A stretch of 64,000 nucleotides of DNA. It comes from Bradyrhizobium sp. (GTDB lineage Bacteria > Pseudomonadota > Alphaproteobacteria > Rhizobiales > Xanthobacteraceae). Of this stretch, positions 55,223 through 64,000 are shown in pieces. The stretch is from positions 124,001 through 188,000 of the forward strand of contig NZ_JACRMG010000027.1 in assembly GCF_016219575.1 (NCBI RefSeq), given 5' to 3'. A program made the translations under genes and the position numbers. The number at the start of each line of letters is the position of its first letter. Positions within the stretch are counted from its first letter, which is position 1. Under the pieces are notes generated by a model, which was not told the DNA's origin, did not search any database, and was given only the letters and a program-made list of their open reading frames with translations.

Positions 55223-56239
55223 TCAGGATACTTCCCTCCGTCCCCATTCGAGATACAGGCCGATATCGCCGGGCACGCCATCCGGGAAGTCGACCACCCG
55301 CGCCGCTAGGCCAAACCCCTGCGGCTGCAATTCCTTCTTCCAGCGCAGGTAGATTTCGGCGGCCAGTCCCCGAAGCGTCGCCGGCCATGTCGGATCCGGC
55401 GCATTGATCGCGCGGCCGTGGTCGGTACAGAGTTCGCAGGGAAAGCGCAGCAGGAGCTGCTCCTCCTCGCCCTTCTGGGCAGCGGCGCGGGCGTTGCGCA
55501 ACATATGCTGCCATGAAGACTCTGCGAGACGCGTCCGCAGCATTTCGTTCGCCTGCTTGTGATGGGTCTCCGCAACCTGGTTCTTCATTTCCTCGCGATG
55601 CGACACCTCGTGCAGCTTGAACTGAAGTGCAAGGTCGCGAAAGGTCCCAGCTGACAGTTGGTCGGACCCGGCCGCCGCAGACGGGGAAGCCGCCGGCGCC
55701 TTGCGCAGCGGCCTCGAAGCGCCGGCTTTCTCGACTGGAGCCACATCTCCCGCGCCATGCTCCAGCACGGGTTCGGGCTGCGGCACCTGCCCGCCACTGG
55801 CGAAAGCGCGCACCAGATCGGCGCGGCTGACGATTCCGACCATCCGGCCGTCGCTCATGACCGGTACACGCTTGATCTTTTTCGCCGACAGCAGTTCCGC
55901 AATTTCGACCACGTCGGCATCCTCGCCGATCGTAATGACCGGCGACACCATCATGTCGCGCGCAGAACGGTCCTGGGATTCCAGGTATTTCACGAATTCC
56001 GGATTGAGATCCTCGCCTTCGGACAGCGCCTTCAGCCACCAGTCGCGGCGGGCTTCGCGTTCGGATTCGTCGCGCGGCATCAAATCGCCTTCGCTGACCA
56101 TGCCGATCGGCACGCCATTGGCGTCCACGACCGGCATGGCGCTGATGCCGTTCCTGACCAGGAGTTCGGCGACCGCGCGCCTCGATGCCTCCGGCGGCGT
56201 CGACACCACCTTCCTGTTCATGATGTCGCGCGCCTTCAT
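55223..56239 (-). CDS. Twin-CBS-domain protein with unknown C-terminal part
   Basis: 338 aa. CBS pair at about 1-150 (KARDIMNRKVVSTPPEASRR and ARDMMVSPVITIGEDADVVE), likely binding an adenine nucleotide. An Ala/Pro linker follows, then a C-terminal region (about 200-338) with LRFPCELCTDHGRAINAPDP and QGFGLAARVVDFPDGVPGDI that I do not recognise. The CxxC there could bind metal. Convergent with pap. Confidence 0.85.
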   Translation of the reverse strand: MKARDIMNRKVVSTPPEASRRAVAELLVRNGISAMPVVDANGVPIGMVSEGDLMPRDESEREARRDWWLKALSEGEDLNPEFVKYLESQDRSARDMMVSPVITIGEDADVVEIAELLSAKKIKRVPVMSDGRMVGIVSRADLVRAFASGGQVPQPEPVLEHGAGDVAPVEKAGASRPLRKAPAASPSAAAGSDQLSAGTFRDLALQFKLHEVSHREEMKNQVAETHHKQANEMLRTRLAESSWQHMLRNARAAAQKGEEEQLLLRFPCELCTDHGRAINAPDPTWPATLRGLAAEIYLRWKKELQPQGFGLAARVVDFPDGVPGDIGLYLEWGRREVS

Positions 56240-56272
56240 GCCGTCTCCTTTACCGCGAGCTTGCGGGCAAGC

Positions 56273-56911
56273 TCAGTTGCCCGCTTCCTGTTTGGTCTGC
56301 AGATTCGTCACCTGCACTCGCCGGTTCTCGGCCGCGAAAGGATTGGCCTGATTCTTCAACTGCTCCTTGCCGTAGCCGGCAGACACGAGATTTTCGCCGG
56401 CTATCCGGAAATTCTCCATCAGGAAGTTCTTCACCGACTGCGCCCGCCGCTCCGACAGGCCCTGGTTGTATTCCGGTCCACCCTTGGCGTCGGTGTGCCC
56501 GCTGAGCAGGAAAACACCGCCCTGAAGCGCGGGATTGGTCAGCGCACGGCCGAGATTCATCAGATCGGGCATCGCCTTCTTGGCGATCTCCGCGGAGTTG
56601 TAGTCGAAGTAGATCTCTAGATCGATACTCGGCCTTTCCTTGGCGATGGTCGCCACCTCGGTCCGCTCGTCGACCGACAGCGACCGCGACTTGCTCCGCA
56701 GATTGTTGATGAAGCTCTGACGCTTGATCTCCTCCGGGGTCCGGGTGCCGCTGAGGTTCCGCGTGAGATTTTTCGGGGTCAATGCCCGCAGAATCTTGCT
56801 CTCGCTGACCGGCTCGGCGCCGATGGCGGCCCCGCTGGCGGCGAACAACACTGCCCCGCAGGCCACGATGAACTTGATGAAAGTGCGTGTTCCGCTGTGT
56901 CGATATGTCAT
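56273..56911 (-). CDS. OmpA-family peptidoglycan-associated protein
   Basis: 212 aa with a signal peptide (FIKFIVACGAVLFAASGAAIG) and a C-terminal OmpA domain. LEIYFDYNSAEIAKKAMPDL, LSGHTDAKGGPEYNQGLSER and NRRVQV are the peptidoglycan-binding elements. There is no beta-barrel. The start ATG 56911 was chosen over the track start. It would anchor to the cell wall in the periplasm; a short central region (TRTPEEIKRQSFINNLRSKS) is of unknown role. Confidence 0.9.
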   Translation of the reverse strand: MTYRHSGTRTFIKFIVACGAVLFAASGAAIGAEPVSESKILRALTPKNLTRNLSGTRTPEEIKRQSFINNLRSKSRSLSVDERTEVATIAKERPSIDLEIYFDYNSAEIAKKAMPDLMNLGRALTNPALQGGVFLLSGHTDAKGGPEYNQGLSERRAQSVKNFLMENFRIAGENLVSAGYGKEQLKNQANPFAAENRRVQVTNLQTKQEAGN

Positions 56912-57015
56912 GGCGCGTTGTATCCTGTTGACTTCTATTAAACCTATCGTGCCGCGGACCGACACTGTTTGATGAATATCAAATGGACGATATCCCCAGC
57001 CGCTAGGATGTTCAT

Positions 57016-57246
57016 ATGGGTGATGATGACGACGACAACATTATCGAGACAATCAAGGAAGAGGTCGCCGATGCGGCCAAGGCCGTCGTCGCGGAAGTGA
57101 AGTCGATCGCGCACGAGGTCGCGGACGTCATCGCCGAGGGAAAAGCCGAGCTCTGCGGAGAAGACGAGCATCCCGCTGCGGCGCCTGGCGAGGCCGCCAA
57201 GGCAACCCCGACGCCACCCGGCAGCGACGACGACGCATCGCGCTAG
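57016..57246 (+). CDS. Small acidic protein (76 aa)
   Basis: Begins [17 protein letters not shown], continues as one amphipathic helix rich in Ala/Val/Glu and ends with a Pro/Ala tail. No signal peptide or known domain. The ATG at 57016 lacks an obvious ribosome binding site. The reading frame overlaps the dadA-like stop by 4 bp (convergent). Codon bias supports coding, but only moderately. Confidence 0.5.
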   Translation: MGDDDDDNIIETIKEEVADAAKAVVAEVKSIAHEVADVIAEGKAELCGEDEHPAAAPGEAAKATPTPPGSDDDASR

Positions 57247-58508
57247 CCGAAGCGGTGCTCGTAGCGGCTCATCGCCAGTTCGCTCGTGTCGATGTCGGGC
57301 TTGCGGCCGGACAGCATGTCTGCGAGCACGCGGCCGGAGCCGCAAGCCATGGTCCAGCCTAGGGTGCCGTGGCCGGTATTGAGGTGCAGGTTCGGATAGC
57401 GGGTGGCGCCGATGATCGGCGGTCCGTCCGGCGTCATCGGACGCAGGCCGCACCAGAACTTGACGTCAGCCAGGTCGCCGCCCCGCGGAAACAGGTCGGT
57501 CAGCGAATGATCGAGCGTGGCGCGACGCGCGGGGTGCAGCGCGTTGGAATAGCCCGACACTTCCGCCGTGCCGCCGACGCGGATGCGGTTGCCCAGCCGC
57601 GTGATCGCGACCTTGTAGCTTTCGTCCATCACGGTCGAAACCGGCGCGCCGGCTTCGTCGGCTACGTTGACGGTGATCGAATAGCCCTTCACCGCATAGA
57701 CGGGAATCGCGACGCCGACGCGGCGCAGCAGCCGTGACGACCAGCTGCCCAGCGCAGCCACGTAAGCATCCGCCTGCAGGATGCCCTCGCTGGTGGCGAC
57801 GCCGGTGATGCGTCCGCCCTCGGCGATGACGCGATCGATGCCGACGTTGAACTTGAACTGCACGCCGAGCCTTGCCGCGTGTTCGGCAAGTGCTGCCGTG
57901 AACATCTGGCAATCGCCGGTCTCGTCCTGCGGCAGGCGGAGTCCGCCTGCGATCTTGTCCTTCACCAGCGCCAGCGCCGGCTCGGCGCCGATGCAGCCTT
58001 CGCGATCCAGCAGTTCATACGGCACGCCGTATTGCTCGAGCACGGCGATGTCGTCGGCGGTGTGATCGAGCTGCGCCTGCTTGCGGAACAGCTGCAGCGT
58101 GCCCTGGCTGCGCTCGTCGTAATGGATGCCGATTTCGGCGCGCAGCGACCTCAGGCAATCGCGGCTGTATTCGGCGAGCGGGATCATCCGGCTCTTGTTG
58201 ACGGCATAGCGCGCCGCCGTGCAGTTGCGCAGCATCTTGAGCAGCCACCACCACATCGCGGGATCCGGATTGGGGCGGATCACCAGCGGGCCGTGCTTCA
58301 TCAGAAGCCACTTGATCGCCTTCACCGGCACGCCGGGTCCGGCCCAGGGCGAGGCATAGCCGGGCGAGACCTCGCCGGCATTGGCAAAGCTCGTCTCCAG
58401 CGCCGGGGCGGCCTGGCGGTCGACCACCGTAACTTCATGTCCGGCACGCGCGAGGTACCAGGCGGAGGTGACGCCGATGACGCCGCTGCCGAGGATCAGG
58501 ACTTTCAC
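57243..58508 (-). CDS. dadA: D-amino-acid dehydrogenase (DadA family)
   Basis: 421 aa with an N-terminal FAD-binding motif ([20 protein letters not shown]) and the DAO-family C-terminus [20 protein letters not shown] and [17 protein letters not shown]. It oxidises D-amino acids, typically D-alanine, to keto acids and passes electrons to the respiratory chain. GTG start with GGGAGC upstream. It follows the aminotransferase gene by 28 bp, apparently in one catabolic operon. Confidence 0.9.
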   Translation of the reverse strand: MKVLILGSGVIGVTSAWYLARAGHEVTVVDRQAAPALETSFANAGEVSPGYASPWAGPGVPVKAIKWLLMKHGPLVIRPNPDPAMWWWLLKMLRNCTAARYAVNKSRMIPLAEYSRDCLRSLRAEIGIHYDERSQGTLQLFRKQAQLDHTADDIAVLEQYGVPYELLDREGCIGAEPALALVKDKIAGGLRLPQDETGDCQMFTAALAEHAARLGVQFKFNVGIDRVIAEGGRITGVATSEGILQADAYVAALGSWSSRLLRRVGVAIPVYAVKGYSITVNVADEAGAPVSTVMDESYKVAITRLGNRIRVGGTAEVSGYSNALHPARRATLDHSLTDLFPRGGDLADVKFWCGLRPMTPDGPPIIGATRYPNLHLNTGHGTLGWTMACGSGRVLADMLSGRKPDIDTSELAMSRYEHRFG

Positions 58509-58536
58509 AGCGGCGCTCCCGCGGCCCTGCGCCGCG

Positions 58537-59865
58537 TCACGCGATGCGTTTGATGACGTCCGACAGGATCGACATCATGTCGTCGATATGGCTGCGCTCG
58601 ACGATCAGGGGCGGCGACATCGCGAGCGAGTCGCCGCTGTTGCGCAGGTACAGGCCCTTGTTCCAGCATTCGACCATGACCTCGTAGCCGCGCGCGCCGA
58701 CCGCGTCCTTGCGGGGCGCAAGCTCGACCGCGCCCATCAGGCCGACATTGCGGATGTCGATCACATTGGGCAGGCCCTTCAGCGCATGCAGCGCATTCTG
58801 CCAGTGGTCGGTGAGCTGCGCTCCGCGTGTCAGCAGCCCCTCGTCCTTGTAGATGTCGAGCGTGGCAAGACCCGCCGCGCACGCCGTCGGATGCGCCGAA
58901 TAGGTGTAGCCGTGGAACAGCTCGATCTGGCTTTCCGGGCCGGTCATCAGGCCGTCGTGCACCTTGCGGCTGGCGAAGACCGCGCCGCAGGGAACAGTGC
59001 CGTTGGTGATGCCCTTGGCGGTCGTCATCAGGTCCGGCGTGACGCCGAAGAAATTCGCGGCGAATGGTGTACCAAGCCGGCCAAAGCCGGTGATGACCTC
59101 GTCGAAGATCAGCAGGATGCCGTGCTTGTCGCAGAGCTCGCGCAGCCGCTGCAGGTAGCCCTGCGGTGGCGGCAGCACGGCGGTCGATCCCGGCACCGGC
59201 TCGACGATCACGGCCGCGATGGTGTCGGCGCCATGCAGCGCCACCATGCGCTCGACATCATCGGCGAGTTCGGCGCCATGCGCCGGCATCCCCTTCGAGA
59301 ACGCATTGCGCTGGAGATCGTAGGTGTGGCGGATGTGATCGACGCCGGGCAGATGGGTGGCAAAGGCGCGGCGGTTGTTGACCATGCCACCAACCGACAT
59401 GCCGCCGAAACCGACGCCGTGATAGCCGCGCTCGCGGCCGATCAGGCGCGTACGGGCCGCCTGCCCCGTCGCGCGATGATAGGCCAGCGCGATCTTCAAG
59501 GCGGTGTCGACCGACTCCGAACCCGAATTGGTGAAAAAGACGCGATCGAGCCCCTTGGGCGCGATTTCGGCAAGACGCTTGGCGAAATCAAAGGCGATGG
59601 GATGGCCCATCTGGAACGACGGCGCGAAATCGAGGGTCATCAGCTGGCGCTCGACGGCAGCCGCGATCTGCTTGCGGCCATGGCCGGCATTGACGCACCA
59701 GAGCCCGGCGGAGCCGTCGATCACCTTGCGGCCGTCGATGCTGGTGTAATACATGCCCTCGGCGGAAGCGATGAGCCGCGGCGTCTCCTTGAACTGCCGG
59801 TTTGCCGTGAACGGCATCCAGAAGGCTTCGAGGTCGAGGGTGTTGGGAATCTGGTGAACCGTCAC
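58537..59865 (-). CDS. Class III omega-amino acid--pyruvate aminotransferase
   Basis: 442 aa PLP enzyme. Recognisable are [30 protein letters not shown] and the lysine of [15 protein letters not shown] that forms the Schiff base. Beta-alanine or other omega-amino acids with pyruvate as acceptor are the usual substrates. The start is GTG 59865, with AGAAGGAG eight bases upstream, in preference to the track ATG at 59925. Co-directional with dadA; L- or D-alanine made by this enzyme could feed DadA. Confidence 0.87.
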   Translation of the reverse strand: MTVHQIPNTLDLEAFWMPFTANRQFKETPRLIASAEGMYYTSIDGRKVIDGSAGLWCVNAGHGRKQIAAAVERQLMTLDFAPSFQMGHPIAFDFAKRLAEIAPKGLDRVFFTNSGSESVDTALKIALAYHRATGQAARTRLIGRERGYHGVGFGGMSVGGMVNNRRAFATHLPGVDHIRHTYDLQRNAFSKGMPAHGAELADDVERMVALHGADTIAAVIVEPVPGSTAVLPPPQGYLQRLRELCDKHGILLIFDEVITGFGRLGTPFAANFFGVTPDLMTTAKGITNGTVPCGAVFASRKVHDGLMTGPESQIELFHGYTYSAHPTACAAGLATLDIYKDEGLLTRGAQLTDHWQNALHALKGLPNVIDIRNVGLMGAVELAPRKDAVGARGYEVMVECWNKGLYLRNSGDSLAMSPPLIVERSHIDDMMSILSDVIKRIA

Positions 59866-60016
59866 GGCACGACTCCTTCTGCAGGGGGAGAGGCTAGCCG
59901 TCTCATGGCGGGAATCGTTCAACAAGTCCTTTTCTGGTTCCGGTCAAGCCATTGATTTTACTGGATCAGCCAAGGCATATTTATCCGATCCGCAACACCT
60001 GCAACACGGGAATCCG

Positions 60017-60565
60017 ATGAGCGTCGATATCGGCGGGCGACTCCGCTTCGTCCGCAACCGCCACAAGCTCTCCCAGCGGGAGCTCGCCAAGCGCTCCGGC
60101 GTCACCAATTCGACGATTTCGCTGATCGAGTCGAACCAGATGAATCCGTCGGTCGGCGCGCTCAAGCGCATCCTCGACGGCATCCCGATGGGGCTGGCGG
60201 AATTCTTCGCCATCGAGCCGGAGCGGCCGCGCAAGGCGTTCTACCGCGCCGACGAACTGACCGAGATCGGCAAGAAGCCGATCTCGTACTTGCAGGTCGG
60301 CGACACCATGTTCGGCCGCGCGCTGCAGATCCTGCGCGAGCATTACGGCCCCGGCGGCGACACCGGCCGCGTGCCGCTGGTGCATGACGGCGAGGAAGGC
60401 GGCATCGTGATCTCGGGCCGGCTGGAAGTGACCGTGGATGGCGAACGGCGCATCCTCGGACCCGGCGATGCCTATTATTTCGAGAGCCGGCGCCCGCATC
60501 GCTTCCGCTGCATCGGCAACAGGCCGTGCGAGGTGATCAGCGCCTGCACGCCGCCGACGTTCTGA
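60017..60565 (+). CDS. XRE-family regulator with cupin domain
   Basis: 182 aa: N-terminal helix-turn-helix (LSQRELAKRSGVTNSTISLI) and C-terminal cupin sensor (LVHDGEEGGIVISGRLEVTV, GPGDAYYFESRRPHRF). This is the PuuR-like architecture that controls amine or amino-acid catabolism. Divergent from the aminotransferase-dadA operon, which it probably regulates, with about 150 bp between. Confidence 0.9.
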   Translation: MSVDIGGRLRFVRNRHKLSQRELAKRSGVTNSTISLIESNQMNPSVGALKRILDGIPMGLAEFFAIEPERPRKAFYRADELTEIGKKPISYLQVGDTMFGRALQILREHYGPGGDTGRVPLVHDGEEGGIVISGRLEVTVDGERRILGPGDAYYFESRRPHRFRCIGNRPCEVISACTPPTF

Positions 60566-60638
60566 TTTGATCTGGCGCAGCTATCGGCCGGCAGCCATCG
60601 GATAGGCTGCCGCGTCGCAAAAGAACATCAACAAGGAA

Positions 60639-61784
60639 ATGCCCATGAATTTCGAGTTCACGCCGCAACAGGAGCAGGTGCGCGAGACCATCGCCCGCTT
60701 CGCCGCCGAGGAGATGGCGCCGCTGGTCGCGGAAGCCGAGGAGAACGAGGTATTTCCGAGACAGCTGTTCCGCAGATGGGCCGAACTCGGCCTGCTCGGC
60801 GTGCGCTATCCCGAAGCCGACGGCGGCTCCGGCTTCGACAAGATCAGCGACTGCATCGTGCGCGAGGAGATGAGCCGGGTCTGCCAGTCCTTCTCCGCCT
60901 CATGGTCGGCGCACACTCATCTGGCGCTGTGGCCGATCTGGCGCGCCGGCACACCGCAGCAGAAGGCGCGCTTCTTCGTGCCAGGGCTCGCCGGCGAGAA
61001 GATCGGCGGCTTCGGTCTCTCCGAGCCCGACGGCGGCTCCGACATCCGCGCCATGCGGACCAAGGCGGAGAAGGTGAGCGGCGGCTGGCGCCTCAACGGC
61101 TCAAAACTCTACATCACCAACGCACCGATGGCCGATTTCCTGATGCTGGCCGCGCGCACCAAGCCGGATCTTTCGACCGACGCGATCAGCCTGTTCATCG
61201 TCGAACTGCCCAATCCGGGTTTCCGGATCAGCAAGCTCGACAAGGAAGGCATCCGTTCGTCCGAGACCGGCCTGATCTACATCGAGGACGCGTTCGTGCC
61301 CGACGACTGCCTGCTTGGCGGCGAGACCGGCACCTACGGCATCGTCCGGGACTCGCTGTCGGAAAACCGGATCGGCGTTTCCGCCAACTGCATCGGCATG
61401 GCGCGCGGCGCCTTCGATGCGGCGCTGTCATTTGCCAAGACGCGGATCGTGCGGGGCAAGCCGATCATCGAATACCAGGCGATCGCCCACAAGCTCGCCG
61501 ACATGGCCGCCGAAATCGAGGCGGCGAAGTGGTTCGTCTATTACGGCGCCTGGCGCGTCGACCAGGGAACGATCGATGCCCCGACCGCCTCCAGGGTGAA
61601 GCTCGTCGCCAGCGAAATGGCGGTTCGTGTCACCGAACAGGCGATCCGCATCCTCGGCGGCGCCGGCATCATGCGGGAATATCCGGCCGGTCGTTTCCAT
61701 CGCGACGCGCTGGTCTACATCATCGGCGAAGGTACTTCGGAGATTCAGCGCAACATCATCGCGCGTTCGCTCGGCGCATCCTGA
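60639..61784 (+). CDS. Acyl-CoA dehydrogenase
   Basis: 381 aa with complete acyl-CoA dehydrogenase architecture. FGLSEPDGGSDIRAM and LNGSKLYITNAPMADF bind FAD and substrate; ILGGAGIMREYPAGRFHRDA and IIGEGTSEIQRNIIAR carry the C-terminal signature. It forms an alpha,beta-unsaturated acyl-CoA and reduces ETF. The acyl chain is not evident. It follows the XRE-cupin gene by 73 bp. Confidence 0.93.
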   Translation: MPMNFEFTPQQEQVRETIARFAAEEMAPLVAEAEENEVFPRQLFRRWAELGLLGVRYPEADGGSGFDKISDCIVREEMSRVCQSFSASWSAHTHLALWPIWRAGTPQQKARFFVPGLAGEKIGGFGLSEPDGGSDIRAMRTKAEKVSGGWRLNGSKLYITNAPMADFLMLAARTKPDLSTDAISLFIVELPNPGFRISKLDKEGIRSSETGLIYIEDAFVPDDCLLGGETGTYGIVRDSLSENRIGVSANCIGMARGAFDAALSFAKTRIVRGKPIIEYQAIAHKLADMAAEIEAAKWFVYYGAWRVDQGTIDAPTASRVKLVASEMAVRVTEQAIRILGGAGIMREYPAGRFHRDALVYIIGEGTSEIQRNIIARSLGAS

Positions 61785-61822
61785 TCGCAATCCCGGCGGG
61801 TCCAACCGGCGCGCGACCGGAT

Positions 61823-62356
61823 CTAGATGGCGATCACCACATGCAGCAGGCAGCCAGCCGCCGTAATGCCATCGGCATGGTGCGCGCCGGCCCAAGCGTG
61901 GTGATAGTCGCCGGCACGCAGCACGAGGTCGCCATATCGCAGGTCGCCCTCGATCACCAGGCACTCTTCCTCGAACCTGTGGGAATGCGATTTCAGGATC
62001 GCGCCCGGCTGCATCTTCACCAGCAGCGTCCGCCGCTTCAACCGCTCATCCACCTTGAGCACGCGGTAGGTGATGCCGTCGGAATGTTGGCGCCATTCGG
62101 CATCTGCCGCGCGTTTGGTGGCCGTGCCCGGCAGCAACATGCCTTGTTCGTCGATGCGCGCGAGAATCCTTTCGAACGATCCCGGCGGAACCGGCTCGCT
62201 TTCCGCGCCGTCGAGCGGCGCGAGTTTCGCCTGCCAGCCTTCTGCGTCGTGACGCAATCCGGCATCTGCTTCCACGGCGGAACGTTCGCCGCCACGGAGC
62301 AATCCGAGGGCGTATTCCGCAGACAATGAAGAATCCGGCCGCTGGTCCTTCGACAT
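61823..62356 (-). CDS. ChrR-like cupin anti-sigma factor (copy 1)
   Basis: 177 aa from the start at MSKDQRPDSSLSAEYALG (62356); the track start 21 codons upstream lacks a better ribosome binding site. N-terminal anti-sigma-like helices (AEYALGLLRGGERSAVEADA) and a C-terminal cupin with HSHRFEEECLVIEGDL and YHHAWAGAHH, likely metal-binding. The zinc CxxC set of classical ZAS anti-sigma factors is absent. Paralogous to the next gene, to which it shows the same order of motifs. Confidence 0.8.
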   Translation of the reverse strand: MSKDQRPDSSLSAEYALGLLRGGERSAVEADAGLRHDAEGWQAKLAPLDGAESEPVPPGSFERILARIDEQGMLLPGTATKRAADAEWRQHSDGITYRVLKVDERLKRRTLLVKMQPGAILKSHSHRFEEECLVIEGDLRYGDLVLRAGDYHHAWAGAHHADGITAAGCLLHVVIAI

Positions 62357-62458
62357 GCGCTCAATGTAGCGAATGACGGCGGAGAAAAACAGCGCATAAA
62401 CCGGCGTTTCCGCCGGCATGGCTAAAGATTGATCGCGCCGGCCCGTATTGGCACGGGG

Positions 62459-62483
62459 TTTTCGCTTTCAGCGAAAGCGAAAA
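62459..62483 (-). terminator. Perfect hairpin between the two ChrR-like genes
   Basis: TTTTCGCTTTC and GAAAGCGAAAA form an 11-bp stem with a 3-nt loop, directly downstream of the second ChrR-like stop (leftward transcription). The stem is AT-rich at its base. It probably ends the sigma/anti-sigma transcript. Confidence 0.65.
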
Positions 62484-63044
62484 TCAGTGCGAAAGGCTGG
62501 TCACGACGTGAACGAGGCAGCCGCCAATGGTGCGTCCCGGCGGGTGGCGGGTCGACGCTCCGGCAATGTGATAGTCGCCGGCCCCGAGCTTGAGATCGCC
62601 GAAGGAAAGATCGCCCTCGACGATGAAGGCCTCCTCATCCGCGTCATGGGCATGCGAATGATACACGGCGCCGGGCGCCATGCGGATCAGCAGCGACTGG
62701 CGGTTCTTGGCGCGGTCGATGTGCAGCACGCGCGACATCACGCCAGGCGAGATCTCCCGCCAGTTCGCGCTTCCGGCACGCCGCGTGCGCGTGCCCGGCA
62801 GCTGCATGCCTTCGGCGTCAATGCGCGCAAGGATGCTGTCGAACATTCCCGCCGGCAGCGCTTCATCGCTGTCCGGCTCCGCCATGTCCAGTTCGGCAAA
62901 GGTCTGCTGCCAATGATCGGCCGCCGCGCGCAGGCGGTCATCGGATTCGAGCTGTTCGCGGACACGGGCGCGCGCCTCGCCACGCAGCAGGCCCAGCGCG
63001 TATTCGACCGCAACAAAGTCCTCGGGCTTTACTGGTTCAGACAT
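62484..63044 (-). CDS. ChrR-like cupin anti-sigma factor (copy 2)
   Basis: 186 aa with VAVEYALGLLRGEARARVRE at the anti-sigma-like N-terminus and a C-terminal cupin (HSHAHDADEEAFIVEGDLSF). The start overlaps the end of the ECF sigma gene by 16 bp, so it is almost certainly its cognate anti-sigma. Resembles ChrR, which inhibits RpoE during singlet-oxygen-free growth, but lacks the zinc-binding N-terminal motif. Confidence 0.85.
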   Translation of the reverse strand: MSEPVKPEDFVAVEYALGLLRGEARARVREQLESDDRLRAAADHWQQTFAELDMAEPDSDEALPAGMFDSILARIDAEGMQLPGTRTRRAGSANWREISPGVMSRVLHIDRAKNRQSLLIRMAPGAVYHSHAHDADEEAFIVEGDLSFGDLKLGAGDYHIAGASTRHPPGRTIGGCLVHVVTSLSH

Positions 63045-63628
63045 GTCTGCAACTGCCCGATCGCACGATGAATCCAGCTCTTCACTGTACCCAGAGGTAC
63101 GGCAGCAAGCGCCGAAAGTTCCTCGTAACTTAGTCCATAATGATATGCCATGACGACACAGCGGCGATGCTCTTCCTTCAAGCCTCCAAGACAGCGCCGC
63201 AAATCCTGGCCCAGCGATGGGTCGCTGCCCACCGAAAGGCGTTCGACCACGGAGGCGACCTCGTCATCGCTCAACGACAGCGCCGCGGCCGGCCTTTGCG
63301 AGAGGCGGTTGAAAACCACGTTGCGCGCCAGTGCGAGCATCCAGCCCATGGCGTCACCCCTGGTCCGGTCGAACAGGGGAGATTTCTCCCAGATCCGCAA
63401 CATCACATCCTGCAGAGCATCCTGGGCGGCGTCGTGGTCCCTCAACAACCGCTTGCAGAGGCTGAATAATTTCGGCCCGACGGCCTGGTACAGGTTTCGA
63501 AACGCGACCCGGTCTCCCTCCGCGACCCGTTCGAGTGTGGTTGCGAGTTCGCCGTTCGACACCTGCAGCCCCAGCCCCGGGAGGAAATTGACCGCCCCGG
63601 GTATAAGGGCCTCGGAGGTACGGATCAA
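63029..63628 (-). CDS. ECF sigma factor (RpoE/SigK group)
   Basis: 199 aa with sigma region 2 (LYQAVGPKLFSLCKRLLRD, AQDALQDVMLRIWEKSPLFD) and region 4 (YHYGLSYEELSALAAVPLGT, then VKSWIHRAIGQLQ). Initiation could also be at GTG 63562, where the family homology begins. Translationally coupled to the ChrR-like gene. Its regulon is unknown; membrane or oxidative stress are usual for this group. Confidence 0.9.
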   Translation of the reverse strand: MIRTSEALIPGAVNFLPGLGLQVSNGELATTLERVAEGDRVAFRNLYQAVGPKLFSLCKRLLRDHDAAQDALQDVMLRIWEKSPLFDRTRGDAMGWMLALARNVVFNRLSQRPAAALSLSDDEVASVVERLSVGSDPSLGQDLRRCLGGLKEEHRRCVVMAYHYGLSYEELSALAAVPLGTVKSWIHRAIGQLQTCLNQ

Positions 63629-63774
63629 TCTGGAAAAGTTTCAGCGCAACGCCAGGTTTTGCATCACGAAAATAATATGCCGGCCCCTGAAACAATTCGG
63701 CTCCGAACCCTGTATTTGCCGGCATAGCTCGCTGCCCGGCGACGGGGAGCAGGCGTGAAGCAGGGGGAAAAATC

Positions 63775-64000
63775 ATGCAACCAGCGATCCACGCAAACCG
63801 TGACAAGGACGGCCTTGCCACATTGCTTGCCGAGGTTGCATCCGGCGACAAGTCAGCCTTCGCAAAGCTCTACGGCCTCACCAGCCGCAAGCTGTTCGGC
63901 GTCGCGCTGCGCATCCTGCGCGACCGATCGGCCGCCGAAGACATCGTGCAGGAAGTCTATTTGCGGATCTGGCGCAACGCCGCCTCTTTCGACGTCAATC
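63775..64000 (+). CDS. Second ECF sigma factor (partial, N-terminal 75 aa)
   Basis: Open from ATG 63775, preceded by AGGGGGAAAAATC, to the window end. The translation has ATLLAEVASGDKSAFAKLYG and DRSAAEDIVQEVYLRIWRNA, the sigma region 2 signature. Divergent from the first ECF gene, 146 bp apart. Not in the ORF track because it is cut. Its anti-sigma would lie to the right of the window. Confidence 0.85.
   Translation, partial: MQPAIHANRDKDGLATLLAEVASGDKSAFAKLYGLTSRKLFGVALRILRDRSAAEDIVQEVYLRIWRNAASFDVN

Overview
The window looks like a chromosomal segment of a high-GC alphaproteobacterium, most likely Bradyrhizobium or a close relative in the Nitrobacteraceae. The reasons are the codon usage and protein styles, several interspersed palindromes of the kind common in rhizobial genomes, a MloK1-like channel and numerous Tat/Sec-exported redox proteins. 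This assignment is an inference from the sequence, not a database match. I see no rRNA, tRNA, CRISPR array or insertion sequence.

Layout. 1-4.8 kb: start of an ABC-transporter binding protein, a VOC protein and a complete TRAP transporter, closed by a REP-like palindrome. 4.8-17.6 kb: a cd1-type denitrification locus. nirS-nirE-nirC-nirF-nirDL-nirG-nirH-nirJ-nirN-cbiX run leftward with mostly overlapping stop/start codons and cover nitrite reductase plus nearly the whole heme d1 pathway; nirI-nirX (NosR/ApbE type) diverge from nirS. 17.6-26.3 kb: a second leftward operon encoding a heme-copper enzyme. It has a small membrane peptide, a CuA subunit II and a subunit I that lacks the usual active-site tyrosine, so it is a candidate non-canonical NO reductase. 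Farnesyltransferase CtaB, SCO1, an unusual cytochrome b/ferredoxin/MvhD fusion, a 166-aa unknown, a hemerythrin and a cytochrome c2 follow. A Crp/Fnr regulator sits beside it, and the nirS and heme-copper promoters share the motif TTGACnGCGGTTAA.

26.6-36.2 kb: ordinary genes, including a PAS protein, a crotonase, a TetR regulator with twin operators, an APC permease, a BT1-type transporter, an unknown and a GGDEF-EAL protein. 36.3-47.2 kb: a thiosulfate-oxidation locus, soxYZBCD plus soxE/soxF-like genes leftward, soxAX rightward, two YeeE/YedE sulfur transporters and an ArsR-type repressor with a putative persulfide-sensing cysteine pair and a 16-bp perfect palindrome. Together with the nir/nor-like genes this suggests thiosulfate-driven denitrification.

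47.2-57.2 kb: signalling and envelope genes: cyclic-nucleotide-gated K+ channel, orphan F1 epsilon subunit, caspase-like protein, CHASE2 adenylate cyclase, polyphosphate:AMP phosphotransferase, CBS protein and an OmpA-type protein. 57.2-64 kb: D-amino-acid dehydrogenase and omega-aminotransferase with a divergent XRE-cupin regulator, an acyl-CoA dehydrogenase, two ChrR-like cupin anti-sigma proteins, an ECF sigma factor, and the start of a second ECF sigma factor cut by the window end.
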